A DNA stretch of 64,000 nt, from NCBI GenBank assembly GCA_002633025.1, contig NMRB01001291.1:30892-94891 (forward strand). Reading direction: 5' to 3'. The position numbers and the translations under genes are program-made. The notes beneath the pieces were generated by a model, which was not told the DNA's origin, did not search any database, and worked only from the letters and a program-made list of their open reading frames with translations. Shown piece by piece: positions 23,501 to 34,722 of this stretch. The stretch is from Notospermus geniculatus. Taxonomy: Eukaryota; Nemertea; Pilidiophora; Heteronemertea; Lineidae. How positions within the stretch are numbered: the stretch's first letter is position 1; every line of letters starts with the position of its first letter.

Positions 23501-24279
23501 TGCCCTATCATTCCAATTACAGTATCATCTAACAGACCCACCTCTTAGGCCGATTAGGATGTGAACGACACCTTTTTGTCATAAACCCGCCATCATCGCC
23601 CCCCCCTCAGCCATGTCATACGACACGCTCTTAGAAAACCTTCCAGTGCATAAGACAAAATCCCCTCATTCATTTCCTGTTACCGTTTTTGAGAACTTTG
23701 ATTGAATATCGCAAAAGATAACGCACTGACTTCACCTTCGATGTAATTAGCAAGGGAAACCTTGGATACACGGAGATCTGCGCATGCGCATCCTCCATTC
23801 ATGGCGCATGACGTCATTTCCTTCGTCATTTCTAAGGCCCCCGTTCATTGGAGTCAATCGAGCCACCAGCGTGCATTACATGCACGTGCCGCAGTGCAGT
23901 GCATGTGTCGTGCAAGGCATGTAGGCCTACAGCGCGTCGAATGCATAAAGGCCCGTTTCCACTACAGAGGATTTCGCAGCGGCTTGCGGCGAGCGGAGCG
24001 GTTTTCACAGGCTTTACAGTGAACTTTGGCTTGATGTCTCCGCTTGGAGCGTTAAAATGACAGAGACTCTGCTTGGAGCGTGTAAAACAACGATCTCTCC
24101 ACGGAACGTGGGTGTGATCGCGTAAGCTAAAAACGACGAACGAAACCGTGTGAAACGGTTCTGTCAATAATGACAGCGTCATTGACAACCAGGATATTTT
24201 TTTCCTGAACAGTTCGGCAATTCGTTCGGACTTGAGTATTTCAGTAAAAAAATACGCGAGACGGAGGAGCGGTAAAAAA

Positions 24280-24352
24280 TTACCTCACCGAGTGTCGAAC
24301 CCGCGACCTGTGGGTCACCAGGGCTATGCTCTAGCCGACAGAACTACCGAAA
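24280..24352 (-). mobile_element. tRNA-derived SINE head
   Basis: On the minus strand GGTAGTTCTGTCGGCTAGAG resembles a Pol III A box and GCGGGTTCGACACTC a B box, at tRNA-like spacing. The anticodon arm does not form a proper 7-base loop, so I read this as a decayed tRNA-like SINE head rather than a functional tRNA. Confidence 0.45.
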
Positions 24353-25980
24353 CGAAGGTGGATCTAGGTCTTACTCAATAAATCCAGTATAATCCCACAT
24401 TCACTGCTAACCCTCCACCTTGCATGTAGTCCTTTGTTTTATGAAGTGATGTCACGGATTTTAACGGGAGAAAACGCGAGTGTGGCACCCTGGGTGATGT
24501 TGTTGAAGGATATACCTACAGAATAGAACCAATTTTGCCCCCGTTATCATAATCATAACAGGTCCGAGTTCGTGTTTAATTTTTGGGAGTCTGACGTCAA
24601 TTGTCTGTCTTCGCCCTTACCGACAGCAGGGGTCCAGTTGAGAGAGAAAAGACTGTTTTATCAAGAAGCCGATAGATTATCTGGCATTATTCAGTCGGTT
24701 GACTGGCCCTCCCGCCCAAATGATCGCCGCATCTGCCTCACCCTACCCACCACCTTCCCGAGTAAAATTTGGTGGTCATCTACTTTCGACCAAGATTGTA
24801 CATACTAAATATTACATTCGCTTTTCCAATTAGTGTCTCGCTATCCAGTTAACTAATTATCCGTCCATCGCTCACGGACTGATGCGTCTTCCATTGTCCA
24901 AAATCGTGTTACCCAACATGGCATGCCATTTAACCGCGTCTCCAGCCAACGAGCGGGCGTTAATTACTAAATCCGATGACCATGTATATCGTCGGACATC
25001 GCTGTCATCGGTATGTTGCCGATTGCCTTTCTGGTTGGTGAGAATTCTCGCCATATCTTGCCGCAAAACAACCAGCGTGTGATTGTCTGAAGGCTGTTTC
25101 AGAAATGCACCAACCAAGAACAGCATCAACAATCTCTTGCTGAGGGGACTTTTCGGAGCACCAACCGGCTCACCACCCGGGGACCGCACTGATGAGGCTC
25201 CAGATCTCAAACCAGCGCCTCGTAGTCTGGACGCAGAACGAAAAAGTGTTCAGATATTCAGAATCCGCCGGGTGCCACCCGGGCACCCTTGAGCGCTTTG
25301 AGAAAATCCCGTTTGAAGCTCAGGACACTGAATTTATCATTGGACCCAAGAACTGAGCTTTGTACAGGAGACGCAACCAGTGACGTCACGAGGTGTGATT
25401 TGCACAACAATGACGTCACGGGGTAAATACTCTCGTCGCCTGCTTCTCAAAAAGCACTAACGGCGACTAACGGTCGTAAATTTCAAACTTCAACAATGAA
25501 ACTCGGCAGACATTGTTGTCGTTGATATGCAAATGAGACGTCAAGAAGGTTCGAGGCTTACAGGTCGGCCGCGATCCATCATTTTGTTGAGATAGCTACA
25601 TCCTGAGTTTATGTCCTGAAGAGACACATTTCACCGCGTCTTCTATTCACGGTAAAGATTTGTGGCATTAAATCTTTAATGCTGTGATACAACCGCCGTG
25701 TTGCCTGATTTTAATGATGGATCGTCGGGTTTTCTATTTAGGAACTAGAGGCTTGTCTGGCAAGGGAGCTCTCCTGCCCTGGAATTGATAAAAAAATCCC
25801 CCGATATCGCATGACCGACAAAAGCCGTAGCCACGTTGTACACGACCAATTTTTTGAATATGCTCAATAAAGCCCAGTACGTGAGTCTTTACAACAGCCC
25901 AATTGGCCCGGAATCTGAATTTGAAATATACTGTATGAAAAGACTGGCCGTGTCACCAGGCAAAAGAAAGCTTTCGCAGC
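24353..25980. other. gene-free stretch
   Basis: No recognisable gene on either strand. Open frames of 60-112 codons overlap each other on opposite strands and show no family features. A few TGACGTCA words occur near 25385-25420. Confidence 0.5.
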
Positions 25981-25984
25981 AGAA

Positions 25985-26136
25985 AGCCAAGCGCACATTT
26001 GCGGCAAAACTCAATGCGGCAGTGATGTTTTTAAAATCGACTGACCCGGCTGAATGACGAGTCGACAGCGTTCGGTCAGTCGACTTTAAAAACACCCCTA
26101 CCGCATTGAGTTTTTGCGCAAATGTGCGCCTGGCTT
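25985..26136. mobile_element. hairpin MITE
   Basis: Long imperfect inverted arms: AAGCGCACATTTGCG and AAAACTCAATGCGG on the left are mirrored by CCGCATTGAG and CGCAAATGTGCGC on the right, around a short centre with GTCGACT words. The mirrored open frames on both strands are by-products of the palindrome. Confidence 0.6.
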
Positions 26137-27228
26137 TAATGTCGGTGAAATCACGTGTTATTTCGCGTTACTTCCTGATTAATGCATTTTCGATACCGGT
26201 ACTTCAATAGAAATAGGAAGCAGGTACCCGGTGTTGAGGCGTGTCGTAGCCTTCACAAAGCCACTGAGCTTTTCACAGCCGATAACAAGTCACTAGGTTT
26301 GCCCTAACCTTTGTCCTTTCAGTTTAATGAACATGTCAATTTCACCACCATAACCTCGTCCTACCGTCTGCTTAATCTGGTTTCAACAACTGTTGACAAC
26401 GTGTTTATTTACTATCACTCAGCGCCGGAAGTAGGACAAGTTAATTTGCATAGCAGCCGGAAGTTGATTCGCAACGTAAAGACTGGTGTTATTGTTTTGA
26501 CCTTGACCTTGTAATAATGAAGTGATATTGACCGACAATGCATTGCACTCATCATGTACATGTAAGTGGTGTCTGGGCGACGTCCGAAACCAAGCCGACA
26601 AAGTCAGTCGTGCGGATATTTAGACCTAACGCCCTTGACGTCAAAATGGCGTCTGTGCATCGGCAGCAACATGGCTGCACATTCTCGTTAAGTATGCGGT
26701 TGATGCCAGCAAAAACGTTGGTAATTGCAATCAAACTGCGCAGTGCAGTGTTTTTATTTCTTAAATTGAATTTCTCTTGTCATCCAAGAGAGAATTAAGC
26801 TGTCAAAGAGGGTGGCCCGGTGGTTATATCATTCGGTCGGGTGGAGTGAACTCGCTGTCAGGAGGAGGATTGAGGAGTGTTGAAAACAAGAACTCAACTG
26901 ACGTACGACCGGAAAAAAATAACCGGCCGCAGGAATGGGTATATTTGATAATTTTATCAGGTTTTTCAGCGAGTAGGGTGGAGATGTCTCCATAGCCTGG
27001 GCTTTGTTGTTCATTCTTAAAGGCATAAAGTAATGATCACGCTCATCTTTTGCCCAAAATGATTGACGACCCTCGTTCATGATGTAGAAAGGATTTCAAT
27101 GATTCCATTTGAGACTCGTAAGAACAAGTGACCAAGAGCCTTGAAATGGCTTGAGTTCCATATCGACAAGAATTCCTCTTGAATGGTGCAAACCTAAGGA
27201 ACCGTAGAGGAACACTTTTCACGACATT
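26137..27228. other. gene-free stretch
   Basis: No gene recognised. Short overlapping open frames on both strands only. Confidence 0.45.
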
Positions 27229-27354
27229 CCTTCGGTCAGGAGGCAGATTGCAGCCAGTAAGCTTGCCGTATCAGCAACCACAAACGAGGGGGGGGGGGCT
27301 CCCTATCCAAGGGGCCCTTCACAAGACCCCTGAATCAGACATCTGGCGCAGACC
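27229..27354 (+). repeat. repeat pair 'CCTTCGGTCAGGAGGCAG', copy 1
   Basis: About 125 bp matches 28934-29068. The shared frame reads LRSGGRLQPVSL followed by a diverged part and HKTPESD-WRR. Conservation of that frame between copies hints at a coding relic (old exon or retroelement piece), but I do not recognise it. It ends exactly at the N at 27355. Confidence 0.45.
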
Positions 27355-27355
27355 N
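27355..27355. other. single-N join
   Basis: The upstream repeat (27229-27354) continues at 29068 in its second copy as gaccaacgg but here jumps to unrelated sequence after the N. A wrong or collapsed join is likely. Confidence 0.55.
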
Positions 27356-28240
27356 CAATATGACGAACATTTTGCTCATACCAATCACAGTGGAAGGGTT
27401 CCAGAGCAGGATTCTTGTCTACGATGGAAGCCAGGTACGTTATTTATATTATTCATATTAGAGCTGTGGGAAATTCACCTTGTAAATGTTGAAAACACGC
27501 CGATTTTGCAAATTCACTGTACGCAATGCACCTTTTCAACCGTACGCCATGCACCTCAAATTGCAAATAAGGCAATACCGTGCTAATTTTCGTTCAAAAC
27601 CATATCAATATGATTAGATGTCATTGTAAGCTGAACCAGACATGCCAGATGACCTGCTGAAGTAAAAGGGGTGTCTCATAAAATCCTATAATCTTTGTGA
27701 CATTAACTTCAGAGACAACAGTTGTGGTGTATTCTTAAGCATGGCGCACACGAGCGATTTTTTGAGCGATTTTCTAGGCGACTAGCCTTGCGACTACAGG
27801 AGCGACTGAACATATTTTTAGTTTTTTTAGTTCTTTTTACTCGTTTGCGACAAATGCTTCACTGGGAGATCAGTGATGTCGCGGATGACATAACTGATTG
27901 ACCTCAAAGGTAACTAGAAATTGACTTGCGAGTCAATTTGAAGACCGCCTTTGAAAATTCACTGAATGAATTTTGTAAATAGGCCTATGTTAGGGCAATG
28001 GAAACTGATGATATTGGGACTGAACATGCGTCATTTACAGTGTAGGCCTACATTTATGATGTCTAGATGTACATGGCTTTACAGTGCGATTGTGTGTTTC
28101 GCGGCAGCCAAGAGCAGGAGGTTATTGTTTTCAAAGTCAGGCCTACTAAATTTCACAATTGGTAAACTTGTCGGGTCATGACCATTTAAATGTTATTGAT
28201 TTCAGACAAATGTGCGTGTCATTTTTCGCGAAATACGGGT

Positions 28241-28560
28241 AGGCCTACATCATGGCACCGGACCNTATAACAAGTCCAGCTTCGAGGACCATGTCGACCA
28301 TCACCATGGAGTCAAGCATAGAAAGTGCGACAAATGTGTACGAGTCGAAATAGATGGTACACGATCTTTTCCTGTATCTGCAGAACAATTGAGAATGACA
28401 TCTTCAAGGAGCATGACAAATGTACCCCTCAGACAAAACGGCGAGGCATGATTTTCAATGTGAAGCCAATTTGCACCAGATGCCAAATGTTAGGTGCATG
28501 CGTACGGTGCAAGAACACCCAGCTGTGTGAATGGCGTACGGTAACTTTTTCAAAAATGCG
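28241..28560 (+). pseudogene. zinc-finger-like coding fragments
   Basis: Two open stretches carry cysteine/histidine spacing. One (28250-28355) reads SSFEDHVDHHHGVKHRKCDKC, shaped like the F-x2-H…H-x-H linker and next C-x2-C of C2H2 fingers, and contains the N at 28265. The other (28382-28530), after a tttcctgtatctgcag acceptor-like tract, reads …KPICTRCQMLGACVRCKN with two C-x2-C pairs. The frames cannot be joined by the splice sites I can see. They may be exons of a disrupted gene or relics; identity unknown. Confidence 0.3.
28265..28265. other. single N inside the zinc-finger-like frame
   Basis: Sits in gcaccggacc-N-tataacaag. The frame stays open across it, but the join is not trustworthy. 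Confidence 0.5.
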
Positions 28561-28933
28561 ATTTTCCAGAAATGTATAAGCTTTACATCAAAATCATTCA
28601 GAGCGTAGATGAACAATATGTTGGACTATAAATTTGTCCGATAACAATTCTTCTAAGAATCCACGGAAGGAAAGAAATCCTATTTCTGTAGTCGAAACCT
28701 ACCTTTCCTATGCACTTTCGCCGCGTAGATCAATATGGCTCCATTATTCACAAAAACTGTTTCGCGTAGTTGAACAACATTCCGAGTTCATTGGGTGTGT
28801 GATAGGGGCATGGTGGTTCAGATCTCTAAAGGTACTAAAAATGTTATTTTCAAGTACTTCAAAAAATTCGTCTGCTATACCGGAAGTAGGTGCATAGCGT
28901 ACGATAAAATCTGAGTCACCAGCGTGGTAGAGG

Positions 28934-29068
28934 ACCTTCGGTCAGGAGGCAGATTGCAGCCAGTAAGCTTGGCGTATCATCCAGTACAGCAAACAGACGA
29001 GGAGAGGCGGGCTCCTATCCAAGGGACCCTTCACAAGACCCCTGAATCAGACCTCTGGCGCAGACCAA
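28934..29068 (+). repeat. repeat pair 'CCTTCGGTCAGGAGGCAG', copy 2
   Basis: Partner of 27229-27354. The frame stays open past the repeat to a stop at about 29233 (103 codons from 28924). No family recognised. Confidence 0.45.
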
Positions 29069-29235
29069 CGGAACTAATTTTCAACAGGGACCTCTCTCTC
29101 TCAAAACCACGACGAAGTAATCAACTTAAACAGAGCGTAGAATGCGTCAACCGCCTGGTGACGTGTGGAGCATTCGTCAAGACGGCACTCAACTCAACCC
29201 GTAAAGAAACTCATCAAAATGAGGAATCTATTTGA

Positions 29236-30667
29236 CCTGCGTTCCGGCGGGATTACCCGCATTCGAATCCGTCTTTTCTACAAAGCCAGCCAATAATCAG
29301 CCACGAGATCTAAGAAGCGGCTTAATTCCTTATTTTACAGCTAACCAATCATGGATTGAATGCAATTTAAATTGCGTGGCACGCGTCGCTTGCTTATCTT
29401 CTCTTTTAGTTAAAACACACAGATCCGTCGAGTTAAAAAGAACGACTCTCGTCTTGTCTCGTCCCCGCGAGACTGCCAATCAGGAGCCAATCAAATGTGT
29501 CAATAATCACAACATTGTGACGTCATTTATGTCCGTGAACCGTTCAAGTGGTAGAAAACAATTTTGATACGTTTCGTCGCTTGTCTAAACTTCCAACTCT
29601 CTGATGGCAGCATTGCTATCACTTCGATCATGTGACTGGGTTTAGTGGCATTACGGAAAAGTGCAAATAATAACACACCCCTTGATCCGCCGCCTACCAT
29701 CCGATTGCAACACCCCGACCGATGTCCTGACCCGGCGTTACTCACAATTACCCGGATGACGTTATCACACCAATCTACAAATCCCTGTTCACCTTTACGC
29801 GACGTCGGCAAACGTGTCTCTCCTCCAGATGACCCATACCCAATCATAACTCGCCAGGCATTCCCCGAAACCCGGCGACCCCGGAATATACATCAACAAG
29901 TTTACGACCCGTGACATCAACCGCTTCAGTACGCATGCGCCATCGATACTCTCACGCTCCAAACGATCGTAAGCATTGATACGCATGCGCGATAATCCCT
30001 CTCTTCTGCGCGTCAAGCTGAATGTACTAAAAGACAGACGACACGTTAAATTGCCAGATTTTCCGATATGATTTCATGGTAAACGATCTTTCGTGATCAT
30101 CGCAACGGGTGTCGTATACAGACGGTGGTATTTCCATCGGCGAGATCCTGATACCATCTCCCGGGCCCCTGGGAGAACTTAATTCCAGGAGAGAAATCAT
30201 TTGTTTTCCAATTATTAGTTCTGTTACTCGCCGCGTGAAGCGCTATGATTGCAACCAGATCATGGCGCGACAGTTTTGACGTCGTCGGCCATTTTGACGA
30301 CCAACATGGCCGATTCTTTGCATTTACGTGACGTTGTGACGTCAGTAAAGAACCTCTATAATGTCCACTCGAGCCTACCGGCTCTTCGTCACCATATTTT
30401 CGACATTCTATTACAAAATGAAACACACAGCTCTAAACATCCATTCCATAGCAATATGTTTCATGGAGGTCCCATATGGTCGCTACATGTTTGTAATTAC
30501 CATCTCTGACGGAGCTGTTTTATTGCCTACTGTAACAGCTATTCAGAATTTACTAGTGTCTATTACACCGGCTATGAATGCCTTTACACGGGTTGGATGA
30601 ACCGTGGGTGGAGAACTCGGAGATATCATGGTGAATCAATGGTCATTTTGATACGGAACCCCATTGA
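29236..30667. other. gene-free stretch
   Basis: No recognised gene. Overlapping short open frames on both strands only. Two copies of acgcatgcgc at about 29930 and 29980 are short palindromic words. Confidence 0.45.
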
Positions 30668-30846
30668 CTTTTTATCTCGACAGGGCGGCGCTGCAAGCGG
30701 TTGTTCCGAAGAACGCCAAAAACAGGGCAAAGCTAGCCGTCGCATCGCGTCGCGACGTGTAGACGCAGTTTAACAGAGACGACAAAGGGACAGGGACGAA
30801 GGACGTCGAAAAATCCGCCTTCGCTCACAGCGCCTCCTAGTGACGG
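30668..30846 (-). mobile_element. MITE, family 'CACTAGGAGGCGC', copy 2 (reverse)
   Basis: Starts GACAGGGCGGCGCTGCAAGC and ends CTCACAGCGCCTCCTAGTG, the reverse complement arrangement of 1078-1239. Middle contains cgacgtc words. Non-autonomous. Confidence 0.6.
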
Positions 30847-30929
30847 TCATTCGCGCTCCTCAATGAACTGTATAGACCTTTATGTCTTCGTTACAAAAGC
30901 CATTAGAACAGGTATATTTCGCGGCTTTA

Positions 30930-31181
30930 CAGGGTCGGATCCGGGGGGGGGGGCGTTGGGGCGTACGCCCCCTATTTTTGGCAGAGCAAGGATTTTTTAG
31001 GAAGAAAAATTTGATCACATAAAAAATTCGAGTATTTTGCTCTCAGATGCCAGGAAAATGCAGCTAAAATCACTTAAATTGTCAATTTTTTTCCAGACCC
31101 CCCGTTTGGGTTTCGCTCTTTCGGTGCTCACCACCTCCGACGAGCTACGCCCCCTTTCTGTCAACCCTGTTTCCGACCCTG
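30930..31181. mobile_element. 252 bp TIR element 'CAGGGTCGGA' with CTTTA duplication
   Basis: The ends CAGGGTCGGA and TCCGACCCTG are inverted repeats, flanked by CTTTA at 30925-30929 and 31182-31186. It contains a poly-G tract. The open frame in its right half is repeated in the tandem copy at about 32411-32620 and is probably not a gene. Superfamily unassigned. Confidence 0.65.
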
Positions 31182-32410
31182 CTTTATACTTCGGGAGCCG
31201 AACTTATAAATTCCAGTTGACTAATTTTCCAACCACACCGCTACCATCATTTGTGCAATCTCTTCATTTTGCAGATAAAGTAAGTTCGTCGAGTGCGTAG
31301 GTTTTGACAGCTGGCTTACCCTGGTATATGATGGATGTATTTCGACATGATGAATATCATGGCGGTAGGATCACCAAAATCCTGCATTCAAATCACAAAG
31401 TGTGACAATTACATTTATTCGCCTGTAGCCAGGGAGAATTAATCACCGATTCTTAACAGCCATAATGGTCCAGGATGTCGGACTATTATCTCGGGATTAG
31501 AGAAGGGAATAGACTTTGACATTTGTCGCATATAACACGTACAGTGTGGAGACGACTGTGGAATCGAGAGAAATATAAAGTGTTCTGTTGCCAATGGTGA
31601 AAGGGGCACTGTGTTCCTTCTCTGTCCTGGGATAAACACACCGACACCGCGTTAAAGAGACCTCTATTGACAGTGTTGTTAAACTACCGCTTATCAACCT
31701 CGCCCCATGTAGAGTACATGTAACTCTCGGTCCAAGGGTATCTACGTATGCATTGTTTTGTAATTATACATTCTCCGACAGAGGAGCGAAAGGCAAGACT
31801 ACGGTATTGGAGAATGACGCAATCGCCGCCGGTGGCGCCGGCTGTCGACAAAAGGTGGCAATATCGTTGCCCTTTAATCATCAGACATGAGGCCAAAAGG
31901 GTCGCGGGGTCGATTCTCTGTGTGTTCGCAACTGGTCTAAAAGGATCAAGTAGGCCTACATACTACACTGGGGGCGGTTATGTCCTGATTTTAATGAAAT
32001 GATCTTAGATTTGTGAGTCTAGAGTATGTCGCCGCCCACATAGAAATCAGCGACAGTGTATTACAGTTTTTTCTACCGGTGATAGTAGGTTTAATAGCTC
32101 GATCTGCCAAATGCTAAGATGAACAACCTCCTCACTAGATATTTTACTTTAAATATCTCCCTGTCCTACACATCCCTGCAGATGTTCCGATACATGTACC
32201 GGCTCATTGCTCGAGCAATTTGCATATAACGCCTCTTCTTGCTCAGAACGGAGAGCTGATTACTAACGTATTTCTTACGAAAGAAGGTGATAACATGAAA
32301 ACCTATTATCCCCCTGGTACAAATGACTGCTATGGGATTCTTTTCATTATTCAGAGGGTATGATATGTACGGGGATGGTGGAGGTACGGTGAAATGTACA
32401 CGAGTAAAGA
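30982..32410. repeat. 1.4 kb tandem duplication, unit 1
   Basis: The unit starts at cagagcaagg inside the preceding TIR element and repeats directly at 32411-33896. Contents: right half of the TIR element, then sequence without a recognised gene. CAGAGCAAGG marks the junction. Confidence 0.85.
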
Positions 32411-33896
32411 CAGAGCAAGGATTTTTTAGGAAGAAAAATTTGATCACATAAAAAATTCGAGTATTTTGCTCTCAGATGCCAGGAAAATGCAGCTAAAATC
32501 ACCTAAATTGTCAATTTTTTTCCAGACCCCCGTTTGGGTTTCGCTCTTTCGGTGCTCACCACCTCCGTCGAGCTACGCCCCCATTCTGTCAACCCTGGAT
32601 CCGACCCTGATTTATACTTCGGGAGCCAAACTTTATATAAATTCCAGTTGACTAATTTTCCAACCACACCACTGCCATCATTTGTGCAATCTCTTCATTT
32701 CGCAGATAAAGTAAGTTCGTCGAGTGCGTAGGTTTTGACAGCTGGCTTACCCTGGTATATGATGGATGTATTTCTACATGATGAATATCATGGCGGTAGG
32801 ATCACCAAAATCCTGCATTCAAATCACAAAGTGTGACAATTACATTTATTCGCCTGTAGCCAGGGAGAATTAATCACCGATTCTTAACAGCCATAATGGT
32901 CCAGGATGTAGGACTATTATCTCGGGATTAGAGAAGGGAATAGACTTTGACATTTGTCGCATATAACACGTACAGTGTGGAGACGACTGTGGAATCGAGA
33001 GAAATATAAAGAGTGTTCTTTTGCCGATAGTTAAAGGGACACTGTATTTCTTCTCTATCCTGGGATAAAGATAAGATAAGATAAGATAAGATAATTTATT
33101 ACTCTCTAACCGCACAGCAGTACATAGAGGTTTTTTAAAAAACATTTACATTTCTTTTAGCAACTATTTAAAAATTATTTATTAACATTATAAACACACC
33201 GCGTTAAAGAGACCTCTATTGACAATGTTGTTAAACGACCGCTTATCAACCTCGCCCCATGTAGAGTAACTCTCGGTCCCAGGGTATCCACGTACGCATT
33301 GTATTGTAATTATACTTTTCTCCAACAGAGAGGCGAAAGGCGAAACTACAGTATTGGAGAATGACGCATTCGCCGAGGCTGAAAGGGTCACGGGGTCGAT
33401 TCTCTTTGTGTTCTGAACTGCTCTGAACGGATTAAGTAGGCCTACATACTGCACTGGGGCGGTTATGCCCCGATTTAATGAAATGATCTTAGATTTGTGA
33501 GTCTAGAGTATGTCGCCGCCCACGTAGAAATCAGCGACAGTGTATTAGAGTTTTTTCTACCGGTGATAGTAGGTTTAATAGCTCGATCTGCCAAATGTTA
33601 AGATGAACAACCTCCTCACTAGATATTTTACTTTAAATGTCTCCCTGTCCTACACATCCCTGCAGATGTTCCGATACATGTACCGGCTCATTGCTCGAGC
33701 AATTTGCATATAACGCCTCTTCTTGCTCAGAACGGAGAGCTGATTACTGAACGTATTTCTTACGAAAGAAGGTGATAACATGAAAACCTATTATCCCCCT
33801 GGTACAAATGACTGCTATGGGATTCTTTACATTATTCAGAGGGTATGATATGTACGCGGATGGTGGAGGTACGGGGGAAATGTACACGAGTAAAGA
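32411..33896. repeat. 1.4 kb tandem duplication, unit 2
   Basis: Direct repeat of 30982-32410, moderately diverged, with a 120 bp insertion at 33070-33189 absent from unit 1 and a small deletion near 33370. No N lies at the junction, so this is probably a real tandem duplication. Confidence 0.85.
33070..33189 (-). mobile_element. 120 bp 5'-truncated retroelement tail
   Basis: Inserted in unit 2 only, flanked by ATAAA at 33065-33069 and 33190-33194. It begins with a GATAA microsatellite run, then ataatttatt. In reverse orientation this is a LINE-like 3' end finishing in a (TTATC)n tail. Class cannot be fixed. Confidence 0.55.
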
Positions 33897-34439
33897 TTGA
33901 ACACGACGTCACGTGTCAGGGAGTGCATTTGAAGAGGAATCCTATAAAGACGAGGCCATCATGAACAGAATATGTAACAGGCACTCTGATTGGCCTCTTC
34001 GTTGTCTCAGGCACGCCGACATTCGGCTCGGCCTCGTTCGGCCTCCTTCGGGTACTTCGGGATTTGTCGGGAGTCCGACTCGGCTGTATAACAATACGCG
34101 CCATCTTGAAACGGAAGTGGGTCCTCAGTTCCGGCGATTTACTAACCCATTCGTCCGCCGGATAGTGCCCAGGTGATGGTGTCTAGAATTACACGATATA
34201 CGCATATTTTTTGAAAATTCATCATTGTATATATGAATTACTTAAAACTATAGATTTATGCGTTCATAAGATCAAGAAAAGTATGATATTATGTTGCTGC
34301 TACGCATGCGCAGTACGTATTAAGTAGTGCTCCTAACGCGGATGAATGTCTATCCAAGATGGCGGTATTCTTCATACAGTAGAGATACTTTTCGTCTCGT
34401 CAGAAGTGAAACATCGAAAAAGTATCTCACAACGTAGAA
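33897..34439. other. gene-free stretch
   Basis: No gene recognised. A C/G-rich patch with repeated ttcgg words lies at 34010-34085. Confidence 0.4.
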
Positions 34440-34722
34440 TGGCACGCCGATTGGTGTTTTACATGTGCGTTGCAAGTGTCTAATAGCGCCTCAGTAAGAA
34501 CCGCTCTAATTGGACACTTCTTTGTATTAACACTTGCTCTGATTGGTCCCCCGTTGTGCGAATCGGATCACCCGCTGTAACAATCACTCTTATTGGTCAC
34601 TTCTTTTAACAAGCGTCCTGATTGGCTGGTTGCCATCAACAGGGTGGCGCGCTGTAACAATCGCTCTTATTGGCCACCACTTCTTTACGACAAGCGTCCT
34701 GATTGGCTAGTTGCCTCGACAG
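34440..34722. promoter_or_regulatory. cluster of inverted CCAAT boxes in a partial tandem repeat
   Basis: Seven ATTGG words (about 34450, 34509, 34542, 34592, 34621, 34669, 34702) lie in 260 bp. The last part is a tandem repeat of roughly 78 bp with GCTGTAACAATC, CTCTTATTGG and AAGCGTCCTGATTGGCT in each unit. ATTGG is the reverse of the NF-Y motif. No adjoining gene start was recognised, so regulatory function is open. Confidence 0.35.

Larger units (their letters stand above)
14122..24190. repeat. 10 kb segmental copy 2
   Basis: Second copy of 3904-14120, colinear throughout. Divergence is mostly small substitutions and indels plus clean transposon differences: it has MITEs at 16862-17007 and about 17703-17911 and lacks the insertions at 6831-7206 and 10879-10966. 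It has no gene of its own apart from the receptor fragment. Confidence 0.9.

Noticed and set aside
24280-24352. functional tRNA-Val-like gene
   Set aside because: The anticodon loop is eight bases and stems mismatch, so a SINE head is more likely.
31037-32731. paired open frames of 65-87 codons in the tandem units
   Set aside because: They lie largely inside the TIR element, one is frameshifted relative to the other, and no family was recognised.
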